Origin: Mycolicibacterium sp. P9-22
GTDB taxonomy: Bacteria > Actinomycetota > Actinomycetes > Mycobacteriales > Mycobacteriaceae
Direction: 5' to 3'
Assembly (NCBI RefSeq): GCF_008329585.1
Contig: NZ_NPKP01000001.1
Coordinates: 62,001 to 126,000, forward strand
Length of the DNA: 64,000 nt
The notes beneath the pieces are model-generated. The model saw only the letters and a program-made list of their open reading frames with translations, did not search any database and was not told the DNA's origin. The position numbers and the translations under genes were made by a program. The stretch's first letter is position 1. Every line of letters begins with the position of its first letter. This document shows positions 28,960 through 38,161 of this stretch, piece by piece.

Positions 28960-30224
28960 CGACCTCGACTCGTTCCGGCGTGACCCAGATCGCGCGGACC
29001 GGGTTGAGCTGGCTCGACATTCCTGACGAGCCAGACCTCACCCGGATGCGCCGCGAGACCAGCGTTCGCCTGCACGCCGCGATGGCCGACCAGGGCGTCG
29101 ACGCCCTGGTGTTGCTGGGCAACGGCAGTGTCGTCTATGCCACCGGCATCAGCTGGCCACTGGCCGACGCGGGCCTGTCCCATGTCGAGCGCCCCGTCGC
29201 GATCGTGCTCGCCGGTGACGAACACCCGCACCTGTTCCTGCCGTTCCGTGAGGGTGCGGCATCGGAGACGGATCTGCCGGCCGACCATCTGCACGGCCCG
29301 GTGTACCTCGAATTCGAGGAGGGCGTCGAACAGTTCGCCAAAACCCTGGCCGCACTGGTGCCCGCCGGCGCCACCATCGGCGTCGACGAGTTGACCGGCG
29401 CCATGCGGGGGGCCGGCAACCGGTTGTTCCCCCGCCCCCCGGTCGATGCCGCCCCGGTGGTCGGGGCCGCCAAACTGGTCAAGACCATCGACCAAATCTC
29501 CTGCCTGCGCCGGGCAACGCAGATCACCGAGCAGGCCGTCTCCGAGATCCAGGCGGCGCTGGCCCCCGGCGTGCGCCAGATCGACCTGTCGGCCGAATTC
29601 GTGCGCCGGGCCTTCGAACTCGGCGCCTCCACGAATATGTTCGACTCGATCTGGCAGGTGATGCCGGCCTCGAAGGCCGAAGGCACCTGGACCACCACCG
29701 GTGATCTGGCGCTGCCGCTGCTGACCACCGAACGCGAGCTGCAGCGCGGCGATGTGCTGTGGACCGACGTGTCCATCACCTACCAGGGCTACTGCTCCGA
29801 TCACGGACGCACCTGGATCGTCGGCCAGGACCCGACGCCGCGCCAGCAGGAACAGTTCGACAAATGGCGGCGGGTGGTCGAGGCGGTCCTGGCGGTGACC
29901 AGGGCCGGTGCCAGCTGCGGTGATCTCGGGCGCGCGGCGATCGAAGCCAATGGCGGTACCCCGCCGTGGCTTCCGCACTTCTACCTCGGCCACGGTATCG
30001 GGTCCAACGCCGCCGAGATGCCCATGATCGGCACCGATCTCGGCCAGCAGTGGGATGACAACTTCGTGTTCCCGGCGGGCATGCTGCTGGTGTTCGAGCC
30101 GGTGATCTGGGAGGACGGCACCGGCGGCTACCGCGGCGAGGAGATCGTGGTCATCACCGACGACGGCTGGATGCCGCTGACCGGCTACCCCTACGATCCC
30201 TATGAGGTGTCCGGTGGGAACTGA
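28956..30224 (+). CDS. M24 family metallopeptidase (Xaa-Pro aminopeptidase/creatinase-like)
   Basis: Pita-bread fold protein of 422 aa, ATGA overlap with the amidohydrolase. All five M24 metal ligands are visible in order: Asp in LWTDVSIT, Asp in YCSDHGRTW, His in YLGHGIGSN, Glu in VFEPVIW, Glu in YRGEEIVV. N-terminal creatinase-type domain precedes them. Likely a peptidase or C-N hydrolase; why it sits in a catabolic operon is unclear. Confidence 0.9.
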   Translation: MTTSTRSGVTQIARTGLSWLDIPDEPDLTRMRRETSVRLHAAMADQGVDALVLLGNGSVVYATGISWPLADAGLSHVERPVAIVLAGDEHPHLFLPFREGAASETDLPADHLHGPVYLEFEEGVEQFAKTLAALVPAGATIGVDELTGAMRGAGNRLFPRPPVDAAPVVGAAKLVKTIDQISCLRRATQITEQAVSEIQAALAPGVRQIDLSAEFVRRAFELGASTNMFDSIWQVMPASKAEGTWTTTGDLALPLLTTERELQRGDVLWTDVSITYQGYCSDHGRTWIVGQDPTPRQQEQFDKWRRVVEAVLAVTRAGASCGDLGRAAIEANGGTPPWLPHFYLGHGIGSNAAEMPMIGTDLGQQWDDNFVFPAGMLLVFEPVIWEDGTGGYRGEEIVVITDDGWMPLTGYPYDPYEVSGGN

Positions 30225-31350
30225 GATCGAAGCGGACGACCGCGCGCTGCGCTACAGCCGCCGGGCCCGCGCACTGGCCCAGATGGAAACCCATGACCTG
30301 GACATCCTGGTGCTGGGCCGGCAAGCCAATGTCCGCTACATCTGCGGAGCCCCGCAGCTGTGGGTGGCCGGCACCCGGCCCTTCGGGCCGATCTGCACCT
30401 ATGTGCGCGAGACCGGTGAGATACACCTGAACAGCACCTGGGACGAGGGCATCCCCGAGGAGATCCCGCACGAGAACCTGTACGGGCTGGCCTGGAACCC
30501 GATGACCCTCATCGCAGTGCTGCAGAACATCACCGGCAGCCAGACCGCACGCCGGGTCGGAACCGATGCGCTGACACCGACCTTCGCCAAACTGCTGCCG
30601 ATGGCGTTCCCGAAGGCCGAGCTCGTCGACGGCGAGCAGGCCATGCGCGACGCCCGCCGGGTCAAGACCCCCGAAGAGATCCACGCGCTGCAACGCTCCC
30701 TGGATGTGGCCGAGGCCGGTCTTGCCGAGGCGGCGGCACAGCTCGGAACCGGCAGCACCGAGGGGTCCCTGGCGGCCGCGTTGCTGGAGGCCGAGGCCGC
30801 CGGCGGGGTCAGCACGCCGGCCACCCAGGATGCGGCGTGGGTGACCTCCAAGGAGCACCCGTGGCGCCGCAATGCCGGTGACGGCCGGGTGCGCGAGGGC
30901 GACCTGGTGGCCTTGTCCGCCGGGGTGCTCGCCGATGGTTACGTTGGTGAGCTGGCCCGCACCTACTATGTCGGTGAACCCTCCGACGCGGTGCGCTCGC
31001 TGTACCGGCGTCGAGATGAACTGTGGGGCAGGCTACTCGACGCCTGTCACCCGGGGAACACGACGAGCGCCTTGCTGGACGCGTACGAGCGGGCCGGTGA
31101 GCGACTACCTGCCATGCCGGTGGCGCACGGCCTCGGTCTCGGGTTCGACCCACCCGTCGTGACACCCCATCTGCGGGCCACCGCCGAGCGTGAGGTGCTG
31201 GAGGAGGGCGTGGTTCTGGCACTGACCGCATATGTCTGGGAGCAGGGTGTCGGCGCCGTGTTCACCCGCGACGCCGTGGTCATCGGCACAGACGGACCGC
31301 GGGTGCTGACCCGCACCCCGTCCGGTGCGGGTATCCCGGCCCTGAGTTGA
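30214..31350 (+). CDS. Degenerate M24-family protein
   Basis: Pita-bread fold protein of about 378 aa (GTG 30214; ATG 30202 also possible) overlapping the intact M24 gene. The fold is recognisable (VRYICGAPQLWV, RRVKTPEEIHALQRS, VAHGLGLGFDPPV), but the metal ligands are mostly lost: the first Asp is in LVALSAGVL (no Asp), the second reads YVGELART (Glu), the first Glu reads LALTAYVW, and the last reads FTRDAVV. Only the His remains. Probably a catalytically inactive partner of the upstream protein. Confidence 0.82.
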   Translation: MGTEIEADDRALRYSRRARALAQMETHDLDILVLGRQANVRYICGAPQLWVAGTRPFGPICTYVRETGEIHLNSTWDEGIPEEIPHENLYGLAWNPMTLIAVLQNITGSQTARRVGTDALTPTFAKLLPMAFPKAELVDGEQAMRDARRVKTPEEIHALQRSLDVAEAGLAEAAAQLGTGSTEGSLAAALLEAEAAGGVSTPATQDAAWVTSKEHPWRRNAGDGRVREGDLVALSAGVLADGYVGELARTYYVGEPSDAVRSLYRRRDELWGRLLDACHPGNTTSALLDAYERAGERLPAMPVAHGLGLGFDPPVVTPHLRATAEREVLEEGVVLALTAYVWEQGVGAVFTRDAVVIGTDGPRVLTRTPSGAGIPALS

Positions 31351-31384
31351 GCCACATCCATCACTGCTGCAGAGGAGCCCGCTG

Positions 31385-32344
31385 ATGGCGGATCGTCCGT
31401 CCCCCGAAGAGATCATCCGCTACGAGAAGGACCGTAAGACCAAGATCGCGACCATCACTTTCGACCGGCCGGAGTTCCTCAACGCACCGACATCGATGGC
31501 CCGGCTGCGCTACGCCGACATCCTGCGTGCGGCCAACACCGACAACGATGTGAAGGTGGTGATCATCCGTGGCGTGGGCGACAACCTCGGCAGCGGTGCG
31601 GACCTGCCGGAATTCATGGAGGGCAACGACAATCCGGCGGCGCGGCTGGCCGAGCTGCGGCTGGAGGACGACGGCGTCGGTGAGGTCACCTACCCGCCCA
31701 AGGGCACGTTCCGTAACGGGGCGACCATCAGCTCCTGGTACGCCAACTCGCAGGCCGGAAACCGCGCGCTGCAGGATTTCAAGAAGATCAGCATCGTCGA
31801 GGCCAAGGGCTACTGCTACGGCTGGCACTTCTACCAGTGCGCCGATGCCGATCTGGTGATCTCCAGCGACGATGCACTGTTCGGGCACCCGTCCTTCCGC
31901 TATCACGGCTGGGGTCCGCGGATGTGGACCTGGGTGCAGATGATGGGCCTGCGCAAGTTCCAGGAGATGGTGTTCACCGGGCGTCCGTTCACCGCCGCGG
32001 AAATGTATGACTGCAACTTCCTGAACAAGGTGGTGGCCCGCGACCAACTGGAGGCCGAGACGCAGAAGTACGCGCAGGCGTGCACACGGAACCGGCCGGT
32101 GGACACCGTTTTTCAGCAGAAGATGTTCTTCGAGATCTTCAAACAACACCAGGGCGAGTACATGGGCAGCCTGCTGAGTGCCTTCTTCGAGTCGATGGGC
32201 AACGGCGTGGCCAACGACAGCGAAGACGACCTGGACATGTTCGAGTCGATCGACTCCGGGCTCTCGGCCGCAGTCAATGACAATGACAGCAAGTTCCCGC
32301 CGGACTTCCGGCTGTCCAAGAAGAACCGAAGCAAGCCCGAATAG
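31385..32344 (+). CDS. Enoyl-CoA hydratase/isomerase family protein
   Basis: Crotonase-fold protein of 319 aa, preceded by GAGGAG. First loop DNLGSGADLPEF, second loop EAKGYCYGWHFYQCADADL. A Trp/Tyr-rich segment (YHGWGPRMWTWVQMMG) lines the region where other family members bind the acyl group, and the C-terminal tail is long and acidic. Unusual loop sequences make a specialised substrate likely. Ends just before a hairpin. Confidence 0.85.
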   Translation: MADRPSPEEIIRYEKDRKTKIATITFDRPEFLNAPTSMARLRYADILRAANTDNDVKVVIIRGVGDNLGSGADLPEFMEGNDNPAARLAELRLEDDGVGEVTYPPKGTFRNGATISSWYANSQAGNRALQDFKKISIVEAKGYCYGWHFYQCADADLVISSDDALFGHPSFRYHGWGPRMWTWVQMMGLRKFQEMVFTGRPFTAAEMYDCNFLNKVVARDQLEAETQKYAQACTRNRPVDTVFQQKMFFEIFKQHQGEYMGSLLSAFFESMGNGVANDSEDDLDMFESIDSGLSAAVNDNDSKFPPDFRLSKKNRSKPE

Positions 32345-32407
32345 CGCCGAAACTGTATTCCGGAAGGGAAACTTCGAGTGCTGGCCTGCTGGAACACAGT
32401 TTCGGCG
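32345..32407. terminator. Long hairpin between hydratase and CoA-transferase
   Basis: CGCCGAAACTGT (32345-32356) pairs perfectly with ACAGTTTCGGCG (32396-32407); a further TTCC/GGAA extends it after one mismatch. It starts 1 bp after the hydratase stop and ends 5 bp before the next ATG, so it may attenuate expression of the CoA-transferase. Confidence 0.7.
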
Positions 32408-32412
32408 AAAGA

Positions 32413-34839
32413 ATGGATATGACTGCACCACTTTCCGGTTACACCGTCATCGACCTGTCCACGGGGATCGCCGGTGCGTACTGCACCAGGATCCTGGCCG
32501 ACGGCGGCGCCGACGTGATCAAGGTGGAGACGCCGGACGGCGACCCACTGAGGCGCTGGTCGGCCTCGGGTGCCGCCATCCCCGTCGGCGACAGCGGTGC
32601 GCTGTTCAAGTTCCTGGCCGGGGCCAAGCGCAGTGTGGTGATCGACCCGGCATCCGGCACGACCTTGCTGGACCGGTTGCTGGCCGCCGCCGACGCGGTG
32701 GTGTGGTCACCGGAATCCGCAGTTGCCCAGTTGATCTCGCCCCAGCAGCTGCACCGGCAACACCCACACCTGATCGTCACCACGATCACACCGTTCGGTC
32801 TGGACGGTCCGTGGCATGACCGGCCGGCCACCGAGTTCACCCTGCAGGCGTGGTCCGGTGGGGCCATCGGTATCGGGCGCGGCTCCCAGGACCGGGCGCC
32901 CGCGCACGTGGGTGGACAGGTGGGGGAGTGGGTGACCGGCGCCTACGCCGCGGCGATGACGCAGGCGTTCCGGGTGCGCGCCCTGCGAGACGGCTACGGA
33001 GAACTGATCGACCTCTCCGCGCTGGAGGCGCAGATCCTCTGCCTCACCTACTACCCGGTGACCTACTTCGAGATGCTCGGGCATCCCTGGCGCACCGAGC
33101 GGCGGCCCACCGTGCCGGGCGTCGCGGAAGCCGCGGACGGACTGGTGGCGCTGGGCTGTGGCACGGCCCAGCAATGGCACGATCTGTGTGCCATGTCCGG
33201 CCACGACGAGTGGATCGACGAGAACACCACCCTGACCATCACCGAGCAGGCCAACCTGCACGCCGAGGAACTGTATGCCTGGGTGCGCGAACAGAAGGCG
33301 GACGATCTCCGGGAATTGGCGGCGGCGTTCCGGATCCCCAATGCGCCGGTGGGCAACGGTGCAAACGTGACCGAGATGGATCATTTCGTGCAGCGCGGCG
33401 CCTTCGTGGAGCACCCGGGCGGCCAGTTCGTACAGCCCGCGCATCCGTACCGGCTGGCCGGGATCGAGCTGCGCTCCCCGGCGGAAGCGCCCGCCCTCGG
33501 CCAGCACACCGACGAGGTGGCCGCCCAGGATCTCCCGCCACATCCCGGCCCGGCCGGCCAGCTGGACCGAAACCGGTTGCCGCTCAGCGGGCTCCGTATC
33601 CTGGACATGACGACCTTCTGGGCCGGGCCGTCGTGCACCCATGTGCTCGGCATGCTCGGTGCCGAGGTCATCCACCTGGAGTCCACCGCGCGCCCGGACG
33701 GCACCCGCTTGATCGCCGGCATTCCGGCCAGCGAGGAACAGTGGTGGGAGCGCTCACCGATCTTCTCCGCACTCAACACCAACAAGAAGGGCCTGACCCT
33801 CGACTTCCAGACCGAGGACGGCCGCGATCTGCTGCGCCGGCTCATCGCCACCTGTGATGTGGTGGTGGAGAATTTCACCCCGCGGGTGATCGATCAGATC
33901 GGGCTCGACTTCGAGACGGTGCGCAGCTTGCGCGACGGTGTGATCATGCTGCGGATGCCGGGATTCGGGCTGGACGGGCCGTGGCGCGACAACCCGGCGT
34001 TCGCCTACATCATCGAGGACGCCTCCGGTCTGAGCTGGCTCACCGGCTATCCCGATCGCACGCCGTTCGAGCCCTATTCGGTCGGTGACCCGAATGCCGG
34101 TGTGCACGCACTGAACGCGTTGCTGCTGGCGCTCGAGCATCGACGCCGCACCGGTGAGGCGGTTCTGGTGGAGGCGGCCATGGTGGACGCGGCGCTCAAC
34201 ATCGCCGCCGAACAGGTGATCGAGCATTCGGCCTACGGTGCGCTGCTGCAGCGCGACGGGAACCGCGGTCCGGTGGCCGCGCCACAGAATCTCTATCGCA
34301 GCGCCGATATCGACGAATTCGACCGTGCCGACTGCTGGGTCGCCATCGCGGTCGAGACCGACACACAGTGGGAGGCGCTACGCGACGCGCTGGGCAGACC
34401 CGCCTGGGCGATGGCCGCTGAGTTGTCGACGGCCGTCGGTCGACGGGCGGGCCACGACCGGATCGACGAGGAGCTGGCCGCCTGGTGTGCCACCCGGGCG
34501 AGCGACGAGATCATCGAAACACTCTGGCCGGCCGGTGTTCCGGTGGCCAAGGTGATGCAGCCGCACCGGCAGACCGAACTGGCCCAGCTGCGACATCGAC
34601 GGTTCTTCGAACACGTCGGGCATCCGGTGAACATCGCCGCCCCGCACAGCACGCTGCCGGTCTCGGTGACCCGCGGCCCGGACTACTTCCACCGGGACCC
34701 GGCACCCATGCTCGGTGAGCACAACCATGAACTGCTCGACCAGCTCGGCCTGACCGGGGAGGAGATCGTCGAGCTGGAGGAAAACGGTGTGATCGGCACC
34801 GCACCGGGCGTCGGTGGGAGGCGCAAGGCCGCGCGCTGA
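32413..34839 (+). CDS. Two-domain class III CoA-transferase (tandem CaiB/BaiF fusion)
   Basis: Single chain of 808 aa made of two complete CaiB-type halves. Half 1: PLSGYTVIDLSTGIAGAYCT to about residue 385. Half 2: PLSGLRILDMTTFWAGPSCT from about 393 to the end. Each has its own GADVIKVE or GAEVIHLE strand. The normal enzyme is an interlocked homodimer, so the fusion probably folds as a pseudo-dimer with two non-equivalent active sites. No frameshift is involved. Last gene before a convergent kinase-like gene (6-bp gap). Confidence 0.9.
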   Translation: MDMTAPLSGYTVIDLSTGIAGAYCTRILADGGADVIKVETPDGDPLRRWSASGAAIPVGDSGALFKFLAGAKRSVVIDPASGTTLLDRLLAAADAVVWSPESAVAQLISPQQLHRQHPHLIVTTITPFGLDGPWHDRPATEFTLQAWSGGAIGIGRGSQDRAPAHVGGQVGEWVTGAYAAAMTQAFRVRALRDGYGELIDLSALEAQILCLTYYPVTYFEMLGHPWRTERRPTVPGVAEAADGLVALGCGTAQQWHDLCAMSGHDEWIDENTTLTITEQANLHAEELYAWVREQKADDLRELAAAFRIPNAPVGNGANVTEMDHFVQRGAFVEHPGGQFVQPAHPYRLAGIELRSPAEAPALGQHTDEVAAQDLPPHPGPAGQLDRNRLPLSGLRILDMTTFWAGPSCTHVLGMLGAEVIHLESTARPDGTRLIAGIPASEEQWWERSPIFSALNTNKKGLTLDFQTEDGRDLLRRLIATCDVVVENFTPRVIDQIGLDFETVRSLRDGVIMLRMPGFGLDGPWRDNPAFAYIIEDASGLSWLTGYPDRTPFEPYSVGDPNAGVHALNALLLALEHRRRTGEAVLVEAAMVDAALNIAAEQVIEHSAYGALLQRDGNRGPVAAPQNLYRSADIDEFDRADCWVAIAVETDTQWEALRDALGRPAWAMAAELSTAVGRRAGHDRIDEELAAWCATRASDEIIETLWPAGVPVAKVMQPHRQTELAQLRHRRFFEHVGHPVNIAAPHSTLPVSVTRGPDYFHRDPAPMLGEHNHELLDQLGLTGEEIVELEENGVIGTAPGVGGRRKAAR

Positions 34840-34845
34840 CCAGCG

Positions 34846-36117
34846 TCAGGGCAGCCGATCGAGCAGTGCGCCGAAATCCTCGTTCTCCCAGAGGTACAGC
34901 ATGTTGTTGAGCATCAGCAGCGGTGCCCGTGCCGATTCGTCTCCGCTGATGCGCGGGTCGTGGCGGTCGGTGACATCGGCGAGTTCGGGGACTGCCGCAG
35001 TGAGAATGCCGGGGGTGTCGAGCAGCCAGGCCACGCCCATCACGGCGATGTAGAGCATCAACTGGGCGCGCAGCACCTGCAGGTCGAGATCCGGCCCGCC
35101 CGCGCCGGCATACACGGTGGCAAAGTGCGTCAGCAGGTGGTCGAGGTGCTTCTTCCATATCTCGGTCTCTGCGCTGCACAGTGAACCCCACAGTGCCATC
35201 GCGACATTCATGACGCTGACGCAGCCCCAGTCCATCAGTCCGCACTGAAGTGCGCCCACGCCATTGCGCCAGAACCACGCGTTGTCCACATTGGCGTTCC
35301 AGTGGCACAGCGCAATGTGGTCGCCGGTCGAGTACAGCCATTCCAAGATGGCGTTTTCTGCTGCCGCGATACGACCCACGTCGACCAGCATGCGTTCGGT
35401 GAAAGCGGCTGTCGGCGGCGGCACCAGCCCTGGATGAGCGGAGCCGAACGCGGCCAGTGCGCGGATGCGCTCCGTGCGGTCCGCGGCCGAGTACCGGACC
35501 CGCTTTCCGACGCTGACCTTGTCGGCGTCGTAACGGAACTGGTCGGCCACCGTCGCCGGCAATCTGCCTGCCCGGTGTGATCCACCGAGCCGTGCTACCG
35601 AGCCGAGCAGCGCCTCATAGTGTTCGAGCGCGTGCGGCACGGTGTAGTCGAGGCACTTGTCGTAGTGCGGTTCGATTGTGCCGGTTCCGTACGCGATGCG
35701 TTCGGTGAGCAGCATTCCGGTACAGGATTCGCGGTGATAATCGGCGAAGACGCATACCGGTACCGAGACGGGGAGATCGGTTCGCGCGGACAGCGCCGCG
35801 AAGTTCACCTCGAGCTCCATCTGTGACTTCCCGCGGTCGCGTCGCGGATTGTCGAAATCCCGGGAGAACTTCACGAAGAGTTCGGTGCGCAGTCCGGGCT
35901 GCGGCCGCTCGTACTCGACGTCCAGCAACGCCTTGCGGCCGGTGCTGCCGCCACCGCACTCCTGGAACCGCAGGACCCGCCGGACCCTGTTGTCGGGGGC
36001 GAGGGTGCCGAACCGGCGTAGCGCCGACGTCAGGTAGTCCGCGCCGGCGTCACGCAGGGTGGCCGGGTCGGCCGGTAGCGCCAGCCTGGTGGCGTCCCCG
36101 GTCACCCAGCGGTTCAT
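34846..36117 (-). CDS. Aminoglycoside-phosphotransferase-like (APH) protein, catalytic Asp changed
   Basis: APH/choline-kinase-fold protein of 423 aa; ATG overlaps the upstream gene's stop (ATGA). N-lobe features ELFVKFSRDF (Lys) and the Mg-binding GLMDWGCVS are present. The catalytic loop, normally HxDxxxxN, reads CHWNANVDNAWF, so the base Asp is Asn. It may be a weak kinase or a pseudokinase. Family members beside SDR and CoA genes can phosphorylate hydroxyacyl substrates, but that is not shown here. Confidence 0.8.
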   Translation of the reverse strand: MNRWVTGDATRLALPADPATLRDAGADYLTSALRRFGTLAPDNRVRRVLRFQECGGGSTGRKALLDVEYERPQPGLRTELFVKFSRDFDNPRRDRGKSQMELEVNFAALSARTDLPVSVPVCVFADYHRESCTGMLLTERIAYGTGTIEPHYDKCLDYTVPHALEHYEALLGSVARLGGSHRAGRLPATVADQFRYDADKVSVGKRVRYSAADRTERIRALAAFGSAHPGLVPPPTAAFTERMLVDVGRIAAAENAILEWLYSTGDHIALCHWNANVDNAWFWRNGVGALQCGLMDWGCVSVMNVAMALWGSLCSAETEIWKKHLDHLLTHFATVYAGAGGPDLDLQVLRAQLMLYIAVMGVAWLLDTPGILTAAVPELADVTDRHDPRISGDESARAPLLMLNNMLYLWENEDFGALLDRLP

Positions 36118-37091
36118 CGACGTTGATCGGCGAAGAACCGGACGGCGCGGCAGATCGAGTCCTCCACGGGTTCGGGCTGCCAGCCCAGTTCGCGCACCGC
36201 CTTGGAATGATCCAGGCGGCCCATGTTCTCCACGATCCGCATCCCCACGGTGGCGAATTTGAGGTCCCGGCGCAGCACGCCCGCCGCCAGATCATTCAGG
36301 CGTGCGCCGGCATACAGGACCGACAACGGGATGCCGATCTTCGGAACACGTACGCCTGCGGCCTCGGCGGCGACCCGGTGCACGTCCTGGGAGCTCATGA
36401 AGCGATCGGAGATGATGTAGCGCTCGCCGGGGCGGCCGCGGTCGGCGGCCAGCAGCATGGCGCGGGCAGCGTCCTCGATGCCCACCACCTCCAGCGAGTA
36501 GCCGAAGTAGACCGGGAGGCGGCCGGCGCCGACCATGGCCAGTGCCCCGCCGTGCGGGGTCGGTTGCCAGTCACCGGGTCCGTAAGTGGTGGACACGCAC
36601 AGCGCGACGGCAGGCAGCCCACGATCCCGCGCGTAGCTCAGAACCAGATCCTCGGCGGCCCTGCGTGATTCGATATACGGACCGCCACTGTCCCAGTCGG
36701 CCACATCATTCTCGGTGACCGGCCGGTCGCCGGCCGCGGCCAGCGTCCCCACCGTGCTGGTGAAGACGAACTTGCCGATGCCGACCGCCGATGCGGCGTC
36801 CAGGACGTGGCGTAGCCCGTCGACGTTGGTGGTGAACAGGGCAGCCGGATCGCGCAGCCACATCCTGGCATCGACGACGCAGTAGTAGATGACATCGCAG
36901 CCCGTCATCGCCTCGCGCAGGGCCTGGTCGTCGAACAGTCCGCCATAGCGGCGACCCACCTCGAGATCGTCGATGCCCCGGGTGTCGCTGGATCGTCGCA
37001 GCAGCACCCGGACATCATCACCGCGCTGGACGAGCTGGCGGGTCACATGGGAGCCGAGGAAGCCGCTGGCCCCCATCACCAGCGCCGTCAT
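36114..37091 (-). CDS. NAD-dependent epimerase/dehydratase (extended SDR)
   Basis: Extended SDR of 325 aa of the 3beta-HSD/dihydroflavonol reductase-like group. GASGFLGSH at residues 8-16, FTSTVGTLA, and YIESRR where the usual YxxxK lysine appears as Arg. STTYGPGDWQPT follows. The Lys-to-Arg change may reduce activity. Coupled by ATGA overlaps to both neighbours, so the kinase-like protein and the two epimerases form one unit. Confidence 0.85.
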   Translation of the reverse strand: MTALVMGASGFLGSHVTRQLVQRGDDVRVLLRRSSDTRGIDDLEVGRRYGGLFDDQALREAMTGCDVIYYCVVDARMWLRDPAALFTTNVDGLRHVLDAASAVGIGKFVFTSTVGTLAAAGDRPVTENDVADWDSGGPYIESRRAAEDLVLSYARDRGLPAVALCVSTTYGPGDWQPTPHGGALAMVGAGRLPVYFGYSLEVVGIEDAARAMLLAADRGRPGERYIISDRFMSSQDVHRVAAEAAGVRVPKIGIPLSVLYAGARLNDLAAGVLRRDLKFATVGMRIVENMGRLDHSKAVRELGWQPEPVEDSICRAVRFFADQRR

Positions 37092-38158
37092 ACCCGCGTG
37101 GTGTCCAGTCCGGTGTCACCCAGCCGCGCGCTCAGCACCCGCCACGGATCGGCGTAGACGCCCGGTGATTTGCGGTACGCCCCTTGTCGTTTCACGAAAG
37201 CCCGGGCCAGGGGCGCGATCAGCCGGGAGGGGTGGCGCTTCCAGCCGGCCTGCGCGCGGATCTCGGCGAGCATGTCCGGCCAGGAGTGGTGCTGGAAGTG
37301 CAGCGCCTCCTGGGCGCGGGTGGTGTCCATCCAGTCGGTGATGAACCAATCGTCGTCACTGTCCGGGTTGCCGGGCCGTCCCGGCGGGATCACCCCGGGT
37401 AGCCCACGCGCGGCGGCCAGCGACGGGCCGACGTCACCCTGAAGCATGCGGTGCGATTCGTCGCCGGCGATGAGCAGGATCTCACCGGCGACGTCTGCGG
37501 TGGTGGCCGCGGCGAAAGCGGTTGCCACATCGCGCACGTCGACCATGTGGATCCGGTTGTCGACCGGAAGTGCGCTCTCGAAGTACAGCGCGTCGAGGGT
37601 GAACGGCAAGGCACTCAGATCGGTGCTCATCACCCCGCCGAGTCGCAGCACCACCCACTCCAGGCTGGATGTCCGCACGTAGGTTTCGGATTCGAGTTTG
37701 TGCCCGCCGTACAACTCGGTGGGCCGAGGCGGTGTCTCGGCGGTGACCGGGTCCGGGTTGCGGTGCGGGTTGCGCGAACCGTAGACGGCATTGCTGGACG
37801 CCTGGACGAATCGCGGTGGCTTCGGTGCGGCCGCCGCGGTGTCGACCAGTGTCTTCGTCGCGTCGACGTTGACCTTGCGGGCCAGAGCGGGGTTGCGGTA
37901 GATCGGCGGGGGGATGACGGCGGCCAGGTGCACGATGGCATCGGGCGCGACGTCGTCGATCAGGCCGGCTACGTCCGGTGTCGAGGTCAGGTCGGCCCAG
38001 CGCGCTTGCACGCCATTCGGAAGTGCCTGAGCCTTGGCCTGATTCGCATCATTTCCCAGATCGGTGGCCACCACCCGGTGGCCTACGGCGGCCAGTGCGC
38101 GCACAGTCGCCGACCCGACGAGACCGAACGCCCCGGTGACAAGGACGGTGGTGGTCAT
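37088..38158 (-). CDS. NAD-dependent epimerase/dehydratase (extended SDR)
   Basis: Extended SDR of 356 aa with TGAFGLVGSA near residue 8, QASSNAVYGSRN, and YGGHK giving an intact Tyr/Lys pair. A charged C-terminal part (DDDWFITDWMDTTRAQEAL) replaces the sugar-nucleotide-binding region of true epimerases. Begins 3 nt after the mycofactocin-type SDR stop. Confidence 0.87.
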   Translation of the reverse strand: MTTTVLVTGAFGLVGSATVRALAAVGHRVVATDLGNDANQAKAQALPNGVQARWADLTSTPDVAGLIDDVAPDAIVHLAAVIPPPIYRNPALARKVNVDATKTLVDTAAAAPKPPRFVQASSNAVYGSRNPHRNPDPVTAETPPRPTELYGGHKLESETYVRTSSLEWVVLRLGGVMSTDLSALPFTLDALYFESALPVDNRIHMVDVRDVATAFAAATTADVAGEILLIAGDESHRMLQGDVGPSLAAARGLPGVIPPGRPGNPDSDDDWFITDWMDTTRAQEALHFQHHSWPDMLAEIRAQAGWKRHPSRLIAPLARAFVKRQGAYRKSPGVYADPWRVLSARLGDTGLDTTRV

Positions 38159-38161
38159 CGG

